Source: Aureimonas phyllosphaerae
GTDB lineage: Bacteria > Pseudomonadota > Alphaproteobacteria > Rhizobiales > Rhizobiaceae
Reading direction: 5' to 3'
Assembly: GCF_900113065.1 (NCBI RefSeq)
Contig: NZ_FOOA01000003.1
Coordinates: 186,001-250,000, forward strand
Length of the DNA stretch: 64,000 nucleotides
Shown: positions 1 to 8,475 of the stretch, piece by piece
Layout: each line of letters opens with the position of its first letter
How positions within the stretch are numbered: position 1 is the first letter of the stretch
Made by a program: the position numbers and the translations under genes
The notes under the pieces: generated by a model
The model's input: the letters and a program-made list of their open reading frames with translations, nothing else
Database searches by the model: none
What the model was told of the DNA's origin: nothing

Positions 1-1
1 G

Positions 2-481
2 ACGCGCTACCTGAAGGACGTGCCGTCGGCGCAGGCCTACGGCCGCTCGATCTTCGCCGCGCTCCGACGTCACTTCGGCAACCAGATTCCGGAGACGATC
101 ATCGAGCCGGGCCGCGGCATGGTCGGCGACGCGGGCGTGATCAAGGCCGAGGTCGTGCTGGTCTCGAAGAAGTCGGCCGAGGACAAGAACCGCTGGGTCT
201 ATCTCGACATCGGCAAGTTCGGCGGCCTCGCCGAGACGATGGACGAGGCGATCCGCTACCCGATCGTGACCGCTCGCGACGACGACCGCATGGAGCCCTG
301 CGTCATCGCCGGCCCGACCTGCGACTCGGCCGACGTGCTCTACGAGAAGACCCCTTACCCGCTGCCGATCTCGCTGACGGTGGGTGACGAGGTCCTGATC
401 GAGGGCACCGGCGCCTACACGACGACCTACTCGGCCGTTGCGTTCAACGGGTTCGAGCCGCTCCGCTCCTACGTCATCTGA
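2..481 (+). CDS. Ornithine/lysine decarboxylase (PLP fold type III), 3' part only
   Basis: This is the C-terminal part of a type III PLP-dependent decarboxylase; the reading frame is open from the left edge, so the start lies outside the window. Visible hallmarks are the EPGRG phosphate-binding loop and the CDSADVLYEK segment, which carries the catalytic Cys-Asp pair of eukaryotic-type ornithine decarboxylases. It would make putrescine (or cadaverine) in the cytoplasm and feed polyamine synthesis. Whether ornithine or lysine is preferred cannot be decided from this half of the protein. The family call is firm. Confidence 0.9.
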   Translation, partial: TRYLKDVPSAQAYGRSIFAALRRHFGNQIPETIIEPGRGMVGDAGVIKAEVVLVSKKSAEDKNRWVYLDIGKFGGLAETMDEAIRYPIVTARDDDRMEPCVIAGPTCDSADVLYEKTPYPLPISLTVGDEVLIEGTGAYTTTYSAVAFNGFEPLRSYVI

Positions 482-547
482 CGGGCCGCCCGCCCGCCTT
501 CCCCTGAACATCCCTGCCGGCGCACGAGCGCCGGGAGGCTTCATCGC

Positions 548-572
548 CGACGCCCAAAAAGGCGTCGCGCTT
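548..572 (+). terminator. Possible intrinsic terminator after the decarboxylase gene
   Basis: A perfect 7-bp inverted repeat (CGACGCC / GGCGTCG) encloses a six-base A-rich loop in the gap between the decarboxylase and the acetyltransferase. The tail after the stem has only a short T run, so termination would be weak. Position supports it; composition does not strongly. Confidence 0.35.
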
Positions 573-605
573 TCGCTCGTCCCCTGCCCCGGAGGATGAA
601 CGCCG

Positions 606-1187
606 ATGTTCGCGCGCTCTGAACTTTTCGCCGACCTGCCCTTCCTGCCGCCTGCCTTCTCGCTGCGCGCGGAAACCGCCGCGGACGAATCCGCGCGCGA
701 GTCGCTGCTCGATGCCGCTATGGGCCCGAACCGCCGCCGCAAGTCGTCGGAGGCGATCCGTCGCGACCGCCTGCCCGCCGAGGGCCTTTCGCTCGTCGCC
801 GAGTCGGACGAGGGCGAACTGCTCGGCACCGTGCGTCTGTGGAACGTCTCGGCGGGTTCGCGCGAGGGTGCGGAGGTGCCGGCGCTGCTTCTCGGGCCGC
901 TGGCGGTCTCCACGCGCTGCGAGGGCCTCGGCATCGGCTCCGCGCTGATGCGTCGGGCGATCGCGGAAAGCCGCTGGCGCGGCCACGGGGCGATCGTGCT
1001 CGTAGGCGATGCGCCGTTCTACGAGCGGTTCGGCTTTGCGGCGGACCGGGCGGCCGACCTCGCCATGCCGGGCCCCTTCGAACGCCACCGCCTGCTCGGG
1101 CTGGAACTGCGCGACGGCGCCCTGTCCGGCGCGCGCGGCGCGATCGTGCCCACGGGACGCCTCGTCGAGACGCTGGCGGCCGCCTGA
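606..1187 (+). CDS. GNAT-family N-acetyltransferase (YhbS-like)
   Basis: A 193-residue acetyl-CoA-dependent N-acetyltransferase. The acetyl-CoA loop is seen in GLGIGSALM at about residues 117-125, preceded by the beta-strand GPLAV and followed by the FYERFGF segment typical of YhbS-like GNATs. The first 60 residues are an Ala/Glu/Arg-rich lead-in that is less conserved. An ATG with an AGGA-type ribosome site about 8 bases upstream supports the start. The substrate is unknown. It lies downstream of the polyamine decarboxylase, so a polyamine substrate is imaginable but unproven. Confidence 0.85.
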   Translation: MFARSELFADLPFLPPAFSLRAETAADESARESLLDAAMGPNRRRKSSEAIRRDRLPAEGLSLVAESDEGELLGTVRLWNVSAGSREGAEVPALLLGPLAVSTRCEGLGIGSALMRRAIAESRWRGHGAIVLVGDAPFYERFGFAADRAADLAMPGPFERHRLLGLELRDGALSGARGAIVPTGRLVETLAAA

Positions 1188-1342
1188 CAGCGGAGATCGT
1201 AAGGTTCCCGTTTAATATCCCCTGACCGACCTTTGCCTTTGATCCCGGCGCGCGAACATGCTTCACGTGATGCGGGGGACGATACCGCCGCCGAGCCGAT
1301 GTGCCCGGCGGCCTTCTACGATGGCATGGCTTGGAACTGGTA

Positions 1343-3739
1343 ATGACGGGGGACGCCGCGAGCCGACTGGCCGCTGCCGAAAACAGGATCGCGGACCTGA
1401 CGCGCGAGAACGAACGGCTCCGGTCCTGCGGGGCGCTCGACGGCGGCGTGGATGGTCACACGCCCCTATCCATAGCCGTCTATGAAACGCTGCTCGGCGG
1501 CGTATCCGACTCCGCTCTCATCGTAACCGACCCCGCCGGGCGGATCGTCGCCTGGAACGCGGCCGCGACCACGATCTTCGGCTGGGCGGCCGAGGAGGTC
1601 GTCGGCCAGTCCGCCAACCGCATCTTCCTGCCTGAGGACCGTGCGGCCGACCCGCTCGCGCGGGAGATGGCGACGGCCATCCGGGACGGTCGCGCCCGGG
1701 ACGACCGATGGCTGCAGCGCTCCGACGGGTCGCGCTTCTTCGCTCGCGGCGAACTCGTGCCGATGCGCGGCCGCGACGGCGCGACGACCGGTTTCCTCAA
1801 AATCCTGCGGGACCGGACCGAGGAGGAGCGCTCGCGCCTCGAGCTGGCCGCGAGCCGCGAGCGTCTGCAGTTCGCGCTTGACGCCTCCGCCCTGATCGGC
1901 ACCTGGGACTGGGTGATCCCCGAAGACATCATCTACGCCGATGCCCGCTTCGCCGCGCTATACGGGGTCGACGAGGCGGAGGCGGCATCGGGCCTTCCCC
2001 TCTCGGCCTATCTCCACGGCATTCACGCCGACGACCGCGCTCGTGTCGGAGAGCTGATCCGCGATACCGTCGCCGCGGGCGGCGTGTTCGAATCCGAATA
2101 CCGCACGGTCCGGCGCGATGGCGCGGTGCGCTGGGTCTACGCGCGCGGCCGCTGTTTCCTGAGCGACGCCGGCCGACCGGTGCGCTTTCCCGGTGCGGTC
2201 GTGGACATCACCCACGACAAGATGCGCGAGCGCCGCCAGGATGCGCTGCTGCGGCTCGGCGACGAGGGCGGCTTCGGCGAGGCGATCGACTACACGCTGA
2301 AGGCGCTCCATCTCCTCGGCGAGACGCTGGAGATCACGCGCGTCGGCTACGCCACGGTCGATCCGACCGAAACTTTCGCGACCGTCATCGGCGAGTGGAC
2401 GATGCCGGGTCTTGTCCCGCTGGCCGGCCGCAAGCGGATCGCCGACTTCGGCACCCGGCTCGCCGACGCTCTGCGGCAGGGCATGACAGTGGTCGAGGAC
2501 GTGCGCCTCGACCCGATCACCGCCGATGGCGCCGCGGCCTGGGAGGCGATCGGCTCGCTGTCGATGATCAATCTGACGGTGCGCGAGAACGACCGGCTGC
2601 AGGTCATCCTGTATCTCCACCATTCCGCACCGCGTCGCTGGACGGCCGACGAGATCGGCTTCATCCGCGAGGTGCTGAACCGGGCCTGGACCTATACGCG
2701 CCGCCGGCAGGCCGAGTGCTCGCTGATCGAGACCGAGGCGCGGCTCCGGCTGGCGCACGAAGCGGCCGAGATGGGCACCTTCGACTACGATCTCGAGACC
2801 GGAACGATGGTCTGCGACGCGCGGTGCCGCGTCGTGTTCGGGATCGGCCCGGACGAGCCGGTGGGCTATCCCGCCACCTTCCGCCCGCGCATCCATCCGG
2901 AGGACCGGGATCGGGTGGAGGCCACCGTCCGTCGGACCATGGCCTCGGACGGCGATCCGAACTTCGATCTTCTTCTGCGCACGATCGGTCACGAACACGG
3001 AGCAACGCGGATCGTCCATGCGAGCGGCCGATGCGTTCGTGAGGACGGCAAGGCCGTGCGCATCGTCTGCGCGGTGCGCGACGTCACCGAAGCCAAGGAG
3101 GCCGAGGAGCGGCAGACACTCCTGACGCGAGAGCTTCAGCACCGCGTGAAGAACACGCTCGCCATGGTTAACGCGCTCGCCAACCAGACGCTGCGGCGCG
3201 CGTCCAGCGCGCAGGAAGGGCTGACGGCCTTCTCCGCCCGCCTCCTCGCGCTCAGCCACGCGCACGACATCCTGACCCAGACGAGCTGGACCAGTGCGCC
3301 GATCGAGGCGATCGTCTCGCAGGCGCTGGCGACGCATGGCGGCGAGGACGAACGGATCACGTGGGACGGACCGGACATCCGGCTGACCGCTCGCCAGAGC
3401 CTCGCCCTCGCGCTCGCGCTCCACGAGCTCGCGACCAATGCCGCCAAATACGGCGCGCTTTCCGACGACGCGGGACGAGTGCGCATCGCCTGGCGCGTCG
3501 GTCCGGGCGAGGGCTGCCGGAGCCTGTGGCTCGAATGGCGGGAGGTCGACGGGCCGCCGGTCGTGGCGCCCGAGCGCAAGGGGTTCGGCTCGCGGCTCAT
3601 CGAGCAGTCGCTCGCGACGGAGTTCGCCGGCGAGGTCACGATGACCTATCACCCGGCTGGCCTCGTCTGCCTGATCGAGGCCGATCTCCAGAACGACCTC
3701 GACGACAGCGTGCTTCCCTCGACGCTCAGCGACGTCTGA
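1343..3739 (+). CDS. PAS-PAS-GAF-PAS sensor histidine kinase, HWE family
   Basis: A soluble sensor kinase of about 798 residues with no membrane segments. After a short coiled coil (residues 5-28) come a PAS domain (about 46-160), a second PAS (about 173-290), a GAF-like region (about 300-430) and a third PAS (about 460-575). The HWE/HisKA_2 phosphoacceptor box HRVKNTL puts the histidine near residue 600. The ATP-binding N-box is HELATNAAKYG, with the Asn near 699, and a WLEW-type HWE motif follows. No response regulator is adjacent, so it is an orphan; such kinases in this group often feed the PhyR general stress response. An in-frame GTG at 1301 is an alternative start; the ATG at 1343 precedes the coiled coil. 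Confidence 0.88.
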   Translation: MTGDAASRLAAAENRIADLTRENERLRSCGALDGGVDGHTPLSIAVYETLLGGVSDSALIVTDPAGRIVAWNAAATTIFGWAAEEVVGQSANRIFLPEDRAADPLAREMATAIRDGRARDDRWLQRSDGSRFFARGELVPMRGRDGATTGFLKILRDRTEEERSRLELAASRERLQFALDASALIGTWDWVIPEDIIYADARFAALYGVDEAEAASGLPLSAYLHGIHADDRARVGELIRDTVAAGGVFESEYRTVRRDGAVRWVYARGRCFLSDAGRPVRFPGAVVDITHDKMRERRQDALLRLGDEGGFGEAIDYTLKALHLLGETLEITRVGYATVDPTETFATVIGEWTMPGLVPLAGRKRIADFGTRLADALRQGMTVVEDVRLDPITADGAAAWEAIGSLSMINLTVRENDRLQVILYLHHSAPRRWTADEIGFIREVLNRAWTYTRRRQAECSLIETEARLRLAHEAAEMGTFDYDLETGTMVCDARCRVVFGIGPDEPVGYPATFRPRIHPEDRDRVEATVRRTMASDGDPNFDLLLRTIGHEHGATRIVHASGRCVREDGKAVRIVCAVRDVTEAKEAEERQTLLTRELQHRVKNTLAMVNALANQTLRRASSAQEGLTAFSARLLALSHAHDILTQTSWTSAPIEAIVSQALATHGGEDERITWDGPDIRLTARQSLALALALHELATNAAKYGALSDDAGRVRIAWRVGPGEGCRSLWLEWREVDGPPVVAPERKGFGSRLIEQSLATEFAGEVTMTYHPAGLVCLIEADLQNDLDDSVLPSTLSDV

Positions 3740-3745
3740 TCGGCC

Positions 3746-4723
3746 TCAGCCGGCGATGTCGATCACGCCAGCCTCGCCGTTCTCGGTCCCGAAGGCGAGG
3801 AAGCGACCCTTGGCGTCCCAGGCGAGCGTGCGCGCCGCACCCGAGCCGCCCCGGCGCAAGAGCGCCTCCTTGGCGTCGGAAAAGCGCACCGCGAGAATCA
3901 TGCCGTCGGCGTAGCCGATCGCGACGACGTCGTCGGACGGGTGGCAGGCGACCGCAACCACCGTGGTGTCGCCCCGCGTACCGAGTTCGAGCGGCGCCTT
4001 GCCCATCGGCCCGTCCTTGCCGGTGAACGGCCAGAGAATCGCGGCCGGCGCGCCGGAGGTCGCGAGGAACTTGCCCTTGGCCGACCAGGACAGGCTCTTC
4101 ACCTTGCCGGGATAACCGGTCATGCGCATGTGCTTGCCGTCGTCGAGGCGCCAGCCGTGCAGGGCGTTTTCCTGCATGATGGTGACGAGGAAGCGCCCGT
4201 CGGGCGAGAAGGTGACGCCGGTATGGGCGCCCTTCCAGTCGAGTTCCTGCGCCTTGGCGTCGGTGCCCGCGAAGAACAGCGACGCGCCGTCGTAGCGCGC
4301 CGTCGCAAGGCGCAGGCCCTTGGGCGCGAAGGCGACGTCCTCGACCGTGCGTGCGTGCGCGAACTCGCGCACATCCCCCTTGGCGCCCTTCACATAGGCC
4401 GTTCGCCCGACCGCATAGCCCACCACGCCGCCTGGGCCACCGGCCACAGACGAGATCCACTTCCGTCCGGCCGAAGCGATCTCGGCGGACTGGCGGTCGG
4501 GCGTCGTCTGGACGACGCGCCCATCCTCGCCGCCCGACAGGAGCCGCGGCGCGAACGAGTCGAGGCGGGCGGCGAGGAGCCCGCCCTCGTGCGCCTCGAT
4601 CGCGGTCTCGCCGCCGGCGGGGAAGCGGATCGTGCCGTCCGACAGGGCGAAGACGGGCTCGTCCTTCAGGAAGGCGGCCGCCTCGACGTGGCCGTCGAAC
4701 GCGTAAGGGGCAATCTGCGGCAT
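3746..4723 (-). CDS. WD40-repeat protein paired with CobW GTPase
   Basis: A 325-residue cytoplasmic protein made of irregular WD40 repeats; blades are recognisable around the phrases FSPDGRFL, WSAKGKFLATS and WDAKGRFLAFG. No signal peptide or catalytic motif is visible, so a scaffold or protein-contact role is inferred. Its ATG overlaps the stop of the CobW-like gene by one base (TGATG), a strong sign of translational coupling. The same WD40/CobW pairing is common in Rhizobiales. A longer frame runs upstream inside the CobW gene, but its N-terminal part is arginine-rich shadow sequence. It converges on the histidine kinase with a 6-base gap. Confidence 0.8.
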   Translation of the reverse strand: MPQIAPYAFDGHVEAAAFLKDEPVFALSDGTIRFPAGGETAIEAHEGGLLAARLDSFAPRLLSGGEDGRVVQTTPDRQSAEIASAGRKWISSVAGGPGGVVGYAVGRTAYVKGAKGDVREFAHARTVEDVAFAPKGLRLATARYDGASLFFAGTDAKAQELDWKGAHTGVTFSPDGRFLVTIMQENALHGWRLDDGKHMRMTGYPGKVKSLSWSAKGKFLATSGAPAAILWPFTGKDGPMGKAPLELGTRGDTTVVAVACHPSDDVVAIGYADGMILAVRFSDAKEALLRRGGSGAARTLAWDAKGRFLAFGTENGEAGVIDIAG

Positions 4724-5892
4724 CAGGCGGGCGTGGCCTCGCGGGTCTTGGCCGTGCAGGAGCGGAACTCCTCCTCCAGCCGCTTGGCGTCGAGCTCGCG
4801 TCCGATGAAGACGAGCCGGCTCTCGCGCGCCTCGCCCTCGCGCCACGGCCGCTGGTGGTCGCCCTCGATGATCATGTGAACGCCCTGAATGACGTAGCGG
4901 TCCGGGTCGCCCTTGAAGGCGATGATGCCCTTGAGGCGAAGGATGTTCGGCCCCTCGGTCTGCGTCAGGTTCTGGATCCAGGGGAAGAAGCGGTTTTGAT
5001 CGAGCTCGCCGCCGCGCAGCGAGACCGACGTCACCGTCACGTCGTGGATCGGCGCGACCTCGCCGTGGTGGTGATGCCCGTGGTCGTGGTCGTGGTCGTG
5101 GTGATCATGACCGTGATGGTCATGTCCATGGTGGTCGTGGCCATGGTCATGGGCGTGATGGTCGTGGCCATGGTGGTCATGGTCGCAGTCCGGGCCGCAG
5201 ACGTGGTCGTCGTGAGTGTGCGCGGCTTTCTCCAGGAAGTGCGGGTCCTGGTCGAGAACGCGGCTGAGGTCGAAGGCGCCCTGCCCGAGCACCCGGTCGA
5301 GCCGGATCGCGGAGCGCTCGGTCCGATGGATCACGGCCGACGGGTTGATCGCGCGCACCGTCGCCTCGACGCGGGCGAGTTCCTCGGCCGACACGAGGTC
5401 GGTCTTGTTGAGGAGAACGACGTCGGCAAACGCGATCTGGTCCTCCGCCTCGCGCGAATCCTTCAGCCGAAGGCCGATGTGCTTGGCGTCCACCAGCGCC
5501 ACCACGGCGTCGAGGCGCGTCTTCGAGCGCACGTCGTCGTCCATGAAGAAGGTCTGCGCGACCGGGACGGGATCGGCAAGGCCCGTCGTCTCGACGATGA
5601 TCGCGTCGAAGCGGCCGGTACGCTTCGTCAGGTTCTCGACCACGCGCACGAGATCGCCACGTACGGTGCAGCAGATGCAGCCGTTGTTCATTTCGTAGAT
5701 CTCTTCGTCGGTCTCGACGATGAGGTCGTTATCGATGCCGATCTCGCCGAACTCGTTGACGATCACGGCGTAGCGCTTGCCGTGGTCCTCGGTGAGGATG
5801 CGGTTCAAGAGCGTCGTCTTGCCGGAGCCGAGATAGCCGGTGAGCACGGTGACGGGAATCTGGCCCTCGCTCGGGCGGGACGTGTCGGACAT
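4723..5892 (-). CDS. CobW/COG0523 G3E GTPase with long histidine-rich loop (zinc metallochaperone type)
   Basis: A 389-residue G3E-family GTPase. The Walker A motif is GYLGSGKT (residues 19-26), the metal-binding CxCC motif GCICCTVR has cysteines at 72, 74 and 75, and an NKTD guanine-specificity motif follows. Residues about 224-282 are an extreme His/Asp run preceded by a Cys pair, suited to binding zinc or another divalent metal. The CobW C-terminal domain comes last. Family members move zinc or cobalt into client enzymes using GTP. The start is fixed by an AAGGAGG ribosome site 7 bases upstream. The gene lies between creatininase and WD40 genes on one transcript; creatininase enzymes are metal-dependent and so are a possible client. 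Confidence 0.9.
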   Translation of the reverse strand: MSDTSRPSEGQIPVTVLTGYLGSGKTTLLNRILTEDHGKRYAVIVNEFGEIGIDNDLIVETDEEIYEMNNGCICCTVRGDLVRVVENLTKRTGRFDAIIVETTGLADPVPVAQTFFMDDDVRSKTRLDAVVALVDAKHIGLRLKDSREAEDQIAFADVVLLNKTDLVSAEELARVEATVRAINPSAVIHRTERSAIRLDRVLGQGAFDLSRVLDQDPHFLEKAAHTHDDHVCGPDCDHDHHGHDHHAHDHGHDHHGHDHHGHDHHDHDHDHGHHHHGEVAPIHDVTVTSVSLRGGELDQNRFFPWIQNLTQTEGPNILRLKGIIAFKGDPDRYVIQGVHMIIEGDHQRPWREGEARESRLVFIGRELDAKRLEEEFRSCTAKTREATPA

Positions 5893-5933
5893 CGGGATGC
5901 CTCCTTGTCTGGAGCGCCCGATATAGGCCCGTC

Positions 5934-6746
5934 CTATCCGTTTTGCACGGGGGCCATTGGCCAATCCACGGCGGCGACATCGGCCAGGAACTCGACGAAG
6001 CGCGCGGACTGGTGGTCGAGGATCGCCCGGCCCATCGCGGCCGTGCCGAGCGTGGCGTTCCCGACGGTGCCGACAGGGTTGAGGTCTTCGGCTGCCCAGG
6101 CGAAGCCGAGGCGCCCGTGGGCGCGAAGGTGCCGGCGTTCCGCGAGAAGACGGCTTTGCAGCGAAGGCTGGTCGGCGATCTCGGCGGTGCGAACGAGATC
6201 GGGGCGAATCGCCAGCATCAGGGCGGTCTCGACCGCCCCGCCATGAATGCCGATCGCGATCTCTCCATCGGGGAGAAGCCCCGTCGGCAAGCCGAAGCGG
6301 TTCCACGACGCGCTGGCGACGAGGAGCCCATGCCGCTGCCGGAGGTCGAGCGCGGCGGCCTCCACAGCCTGCGTGTTGCCGCCGTGGGAGGAAACGATGG
6401 CAAGGCGTCGGAAGCCCGCGCTCGCCACGCCCTCGCCGAGGCGGACGATGGTCTCGGTCGCCACGCGCCATCCGAGTGACAGGGTGCCGGGAAAGGCAAG
6501 GTGCTCGTCCGAGGCGCCGATCCGCAGCACCGGCAGAAACACGGCTTCGAGACCGTCCGGCAGCGTGGCGATGGCTTGCGCGACCATCGCGTCGGCGATG
6601 ATCGCATCGGTGCCGAGCGGCAGGTGCGCCCCATGCTGCTCGACGGCGGCCACCGGCAGGACGGCGACGGCCCGGTCGAGCCGATCCCTCGCCGCGCGAA
6701 GCTCGGCGCTCGTCAGCTCTTCGAATCGGTGCGCCAGCAGGGTCAT
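5934..6746 (-). CDS. Creatininase-family amidohydrolase
   Basis: A 270-residue member of the creatininase (creatinine amidohydrolase) family. Expected metal ligands are visible: Glu36 and His38 in VEQHG, Asp47 in LPLGTD, the His of SSHGGN and the Glu of HGGAVET. Family members act on cyclic or formyl amides with a two-metal centre; the group also includes archaeal ArfB, a deformylase of the riboflavin/F420 pathway, so creatinine need not be the substrate. It is the first gene of a likely three-gene operon with the CobW GTPase 41 bases downstream. Its ribosome site lies in the arm of an inverted repeat (see 6751-6773). It is divergent from the MarR gene. Confidence 0.85.
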   Translation of the reverse strand: MTLLAHRFEELTSAELRAARDRLDRAVAVLPVAAVEQHGAHLPLGTDAIIADAMVAQAIATLPDGLEAVFLPVLRIGASDEHLAFPGTLSLGWRVATETIVRLGEGVASAGFRRLAIVSSHGGNTQAVEAAALDLRQRHGLLVASASWNRFGLPTGLLPDGEIAIGIHGGAVETALMLAIRPDLVRTAEIADQPSLQSRLLAERRHLRAHGRLGFAWAAEDLNPVGTVGNATLGTAAMGRAILDHQSARFVEFLADVAAVDWPMAPVQNG

Positions 6747-6750
6747 TGCG

Positions 6751-6773
6751 GCCTCTCTCGGTGGGTGAGAGGC
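6751..6773 (-). promoter_or_regulatory. Inverted repeat masking the creatininase ribosome-binding site
   Basis: GCCTCTC and GAGAGGC form a perfect 7-bp inverted repeat separated by 9 bases. On the minus strand the second arm contains the AGAGG Shine-Dalgarno sequence, ending four bases before the creatininase ATG. RNA folding would hide the ribosome site. As DNA it could also be an operator for the divergently transcribed MarR regulator. Both roles are inferred. Confidence 0.45.
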
Positions 6774-6866
6774 TTTTAAAGTCCGAAGGGGAATGGTGAA
6801 AGGGAGCGGCGTGGACAAGTCGGGATCACCCGGTCATCCTCGCACCGGGATTCTCGACGGTGGGGC

Positions 6867-7343
6867 ATGGGCGAGAGCAAGAAGAACAGGCCGGCGGTGG
6901 TGAGCGTCCAGCTGACGCTGACGGCGCGCGCCGTGCGCAACGCCCTGTCCCACTCGTTAAGCGAGCGCGGGCTTTATCCCGGCCAAGACGCGGTGCTGAT
7001 CGCGATCGCCGAGGAGAAGGACGGCATCTCCTTGCGCGATCTCGCCGACCGGCTTCAGGTCCGCCCGCCGACCGTGACCAAGACGATGACGCGCCTGTCG
7101 GCGCAGGGGATCGTCGAGCGCCGCCCCTCGCGGCTCGATGCGCGGCAGAGCTTCGTCCACCTCACCGAGAAGGGGCTGGGGCTGGTCGCCGAGGTGAAGG
7201 CGGCCCGCGCCGCGGTCGAGAAGCGCGCGCTGAAGGGGGTGAAGGCGAAGGACGCACGGCGCCTGCGCAAGATGCTGAAGCGGATCGAGCGCAATTTCAC
7301 GGCGGACGGGGCTGCCAATCCTCTTGAAGAGGCCGAGGATTGA
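6867..7343 (+). CDS. MarR-family transcriptional regulator
   Basis: A 158-residue winged-helix regulator. The recognition region reads ISLRDLADRLQVRPPTVTKTMTRL (about residues 54-77), followed by the wing with the RLDARQ segment seen in MarR proteins and a C-terminal dimerisation helix rich in Lys/Arg. It is divergent from the creatininase operon, with about 120 bases between the starts, so it may regulate that operon and itself. The ligand is unknown. The start is supported by a GGTGGGG stretch just upstream. Confidence 0.88.
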   Translation: MGESKKNRPAVVSVQLTLTARAVRNALSHSLSERGLYPGQDAVLIAIAEEKDGISLRDLADRLQVRPPTVTKTMTRLSAQGIVERRPSRLDARQSFVHLTEKGLGLVAEVKAARAAVEKRALKGVKAKDARRLRKMLKRIERNFTADGAANPLEEAED

Positions 7344-7423
7344 TCGCCTCCGGTTGCGTCGGCGAAGGCCAGTCCTTACACCCGAACGATTGCTGTTCTC
7401 GCACGGACATGGAACGAGACTAG

Positions 7424-8458
7424 GTGGCGCAGAAGGTCAAACTGTCGACGATCGCGGAGCGGCTCGGCCTGTCGACGGCGACCGTCTCGCTAGCGCTGCG
7501 CGACAGTCCACTCGTCGCCGAGGTCACGCGCGAGCGCATCAAGGAAGAGGCGCGGACCTCGGGCTACATCTACAACCGCCGCGCCGCGAGCCTGCGCACG
7601 TCGAAATCCGGGATCGTCGGCGTCTGCGTCCACGACATCATGAACCCGTTCTACGGCGAGATCCTGAAAGCGGTCGAGGACGAACTCGACCGCCAGCGCC
7701 AAACCTTCGTGCTGTGCAACCATTACGACGACCTGTCGAAGCAGCGCTCGTTCCTCGACACGATGCTGCAGCTCGGCGCCGACGGTCTGATCATGTCACC
7801 GGCGATCGGCACACCCGCCTCCGACATCCGTCTCGCCGAGGACAACGACCTGCCGGTCGCGCTCATCGCGCGAACCGTCGAGGGGTCGGGCGTCGCCTCC
7901 TTCCGCGGCGACGACGCCTACGGCATGTCGCTCGTCGTGCGCCACCTGATCGAGGAAGGCCATCGCAGCATCGCGCTCGTCGGCGGCACCGACCAGACCT
8001 CGACCGGCCGCGACCGCGCGCAGGGCTATCGCGACGCCCTGGAAGAGGCCGGCATCGCATACAGGCCGGACTGGTGGATCAAGGGTCCCCGTTCCCGGCA
8101 CCAGGGCTTCGATGCCGCCGCGGAATTTCTGGCCCTGCCGGGCTCGCCCCGCGCCGTGGTCTGCTTTTCCGACCTCGTGGCGCTCGGCCTGATGTACGGC
8201 CTGTCGCGCGCCGGGGTGCGGCCGGGCATCGACATCGCCGTCTGCGGCTACGACGATATCGACGAGGCGGCGATCGCCATGCCGCCGCTGACCACGGTCG
8301 CCAACGGTCAGGCCGAGGTCGGACACCGGGCGGCGGGCGCGCTGCTCGCCCGCCTCAACGGCGCGCCGGCCGAGGAGCGCCTCGAACTCATCCGTCCCAT
8401 ATTACGCGTGCGCCGATCCAGCCTCGTGCGCTCCGACTCAACACTCCCCACCATCTGA
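7424..8458 (+). CDS. LacI-family transcriptional regulator
   Basis: A 344-residue LacI-type repressor with a GTG start. The N-terminal helix-turn-helix is STIAERLGLSTATVSLALRD, the hinge follows with the RRAASLRTS stretch, and then a periplasmic-binding-protein-like sugar-binding domain with the usual GIVGVCVHD opening strand. The 2-hydroxyacid dehydrogenase begins 17 bases after the stop, so the two are almost certainly co-transcribed and the regulator probably senses a sugar or sugar acid related to that enzyme. The effector cannot be named. Confidence 0.9.
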   Translation: MAQKVKLSTIAERLGLSTATVSLALRDSPLVAEVTRERIKEEARTSGYIYNRRAASLRTSKSGIVGVCVHDIMNPFYGEILKAVEDELDRQRQTFVLCNHYDDLSKQRSFLDTMLQLGADGLIMSPAIGTPASDIRLAEDNDLPVALIARTVEGSGVASFRGDDAYGMSLVVRHLIEEGHRSIALVGGTDQTSTGRDRAQGYRDALEEAGIAYRPDWWIKGPRSRHQGFDAAAEFLALPGSPRAVVCFSDLVALGLMYGLSRAGVRPGIDIAVCGYDDIDEAAIAMPPLTTVANGQAEVGHRAAGALLARLNGAPAEERLELIRPILRVRRSSLVRSDSTLPTI

Positions 8459-8475
8459 AAGAAGCGAGCGCCCGC

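Noticed and set aside
5046-5222. Short tandem repeats as a minisatellite or CRISPR-like array
   Set aside because: The repeats are His/Asp codons inside the CobW gene, without spacers.
4351-6246. Long plus-strand open frame of about 630 codons opposite the CobW/WD40 genes
   Set aside because: Its composition is Arg/Pro and Val/Met runs mirrored from the His codons; the minus-strand genes explain the region.
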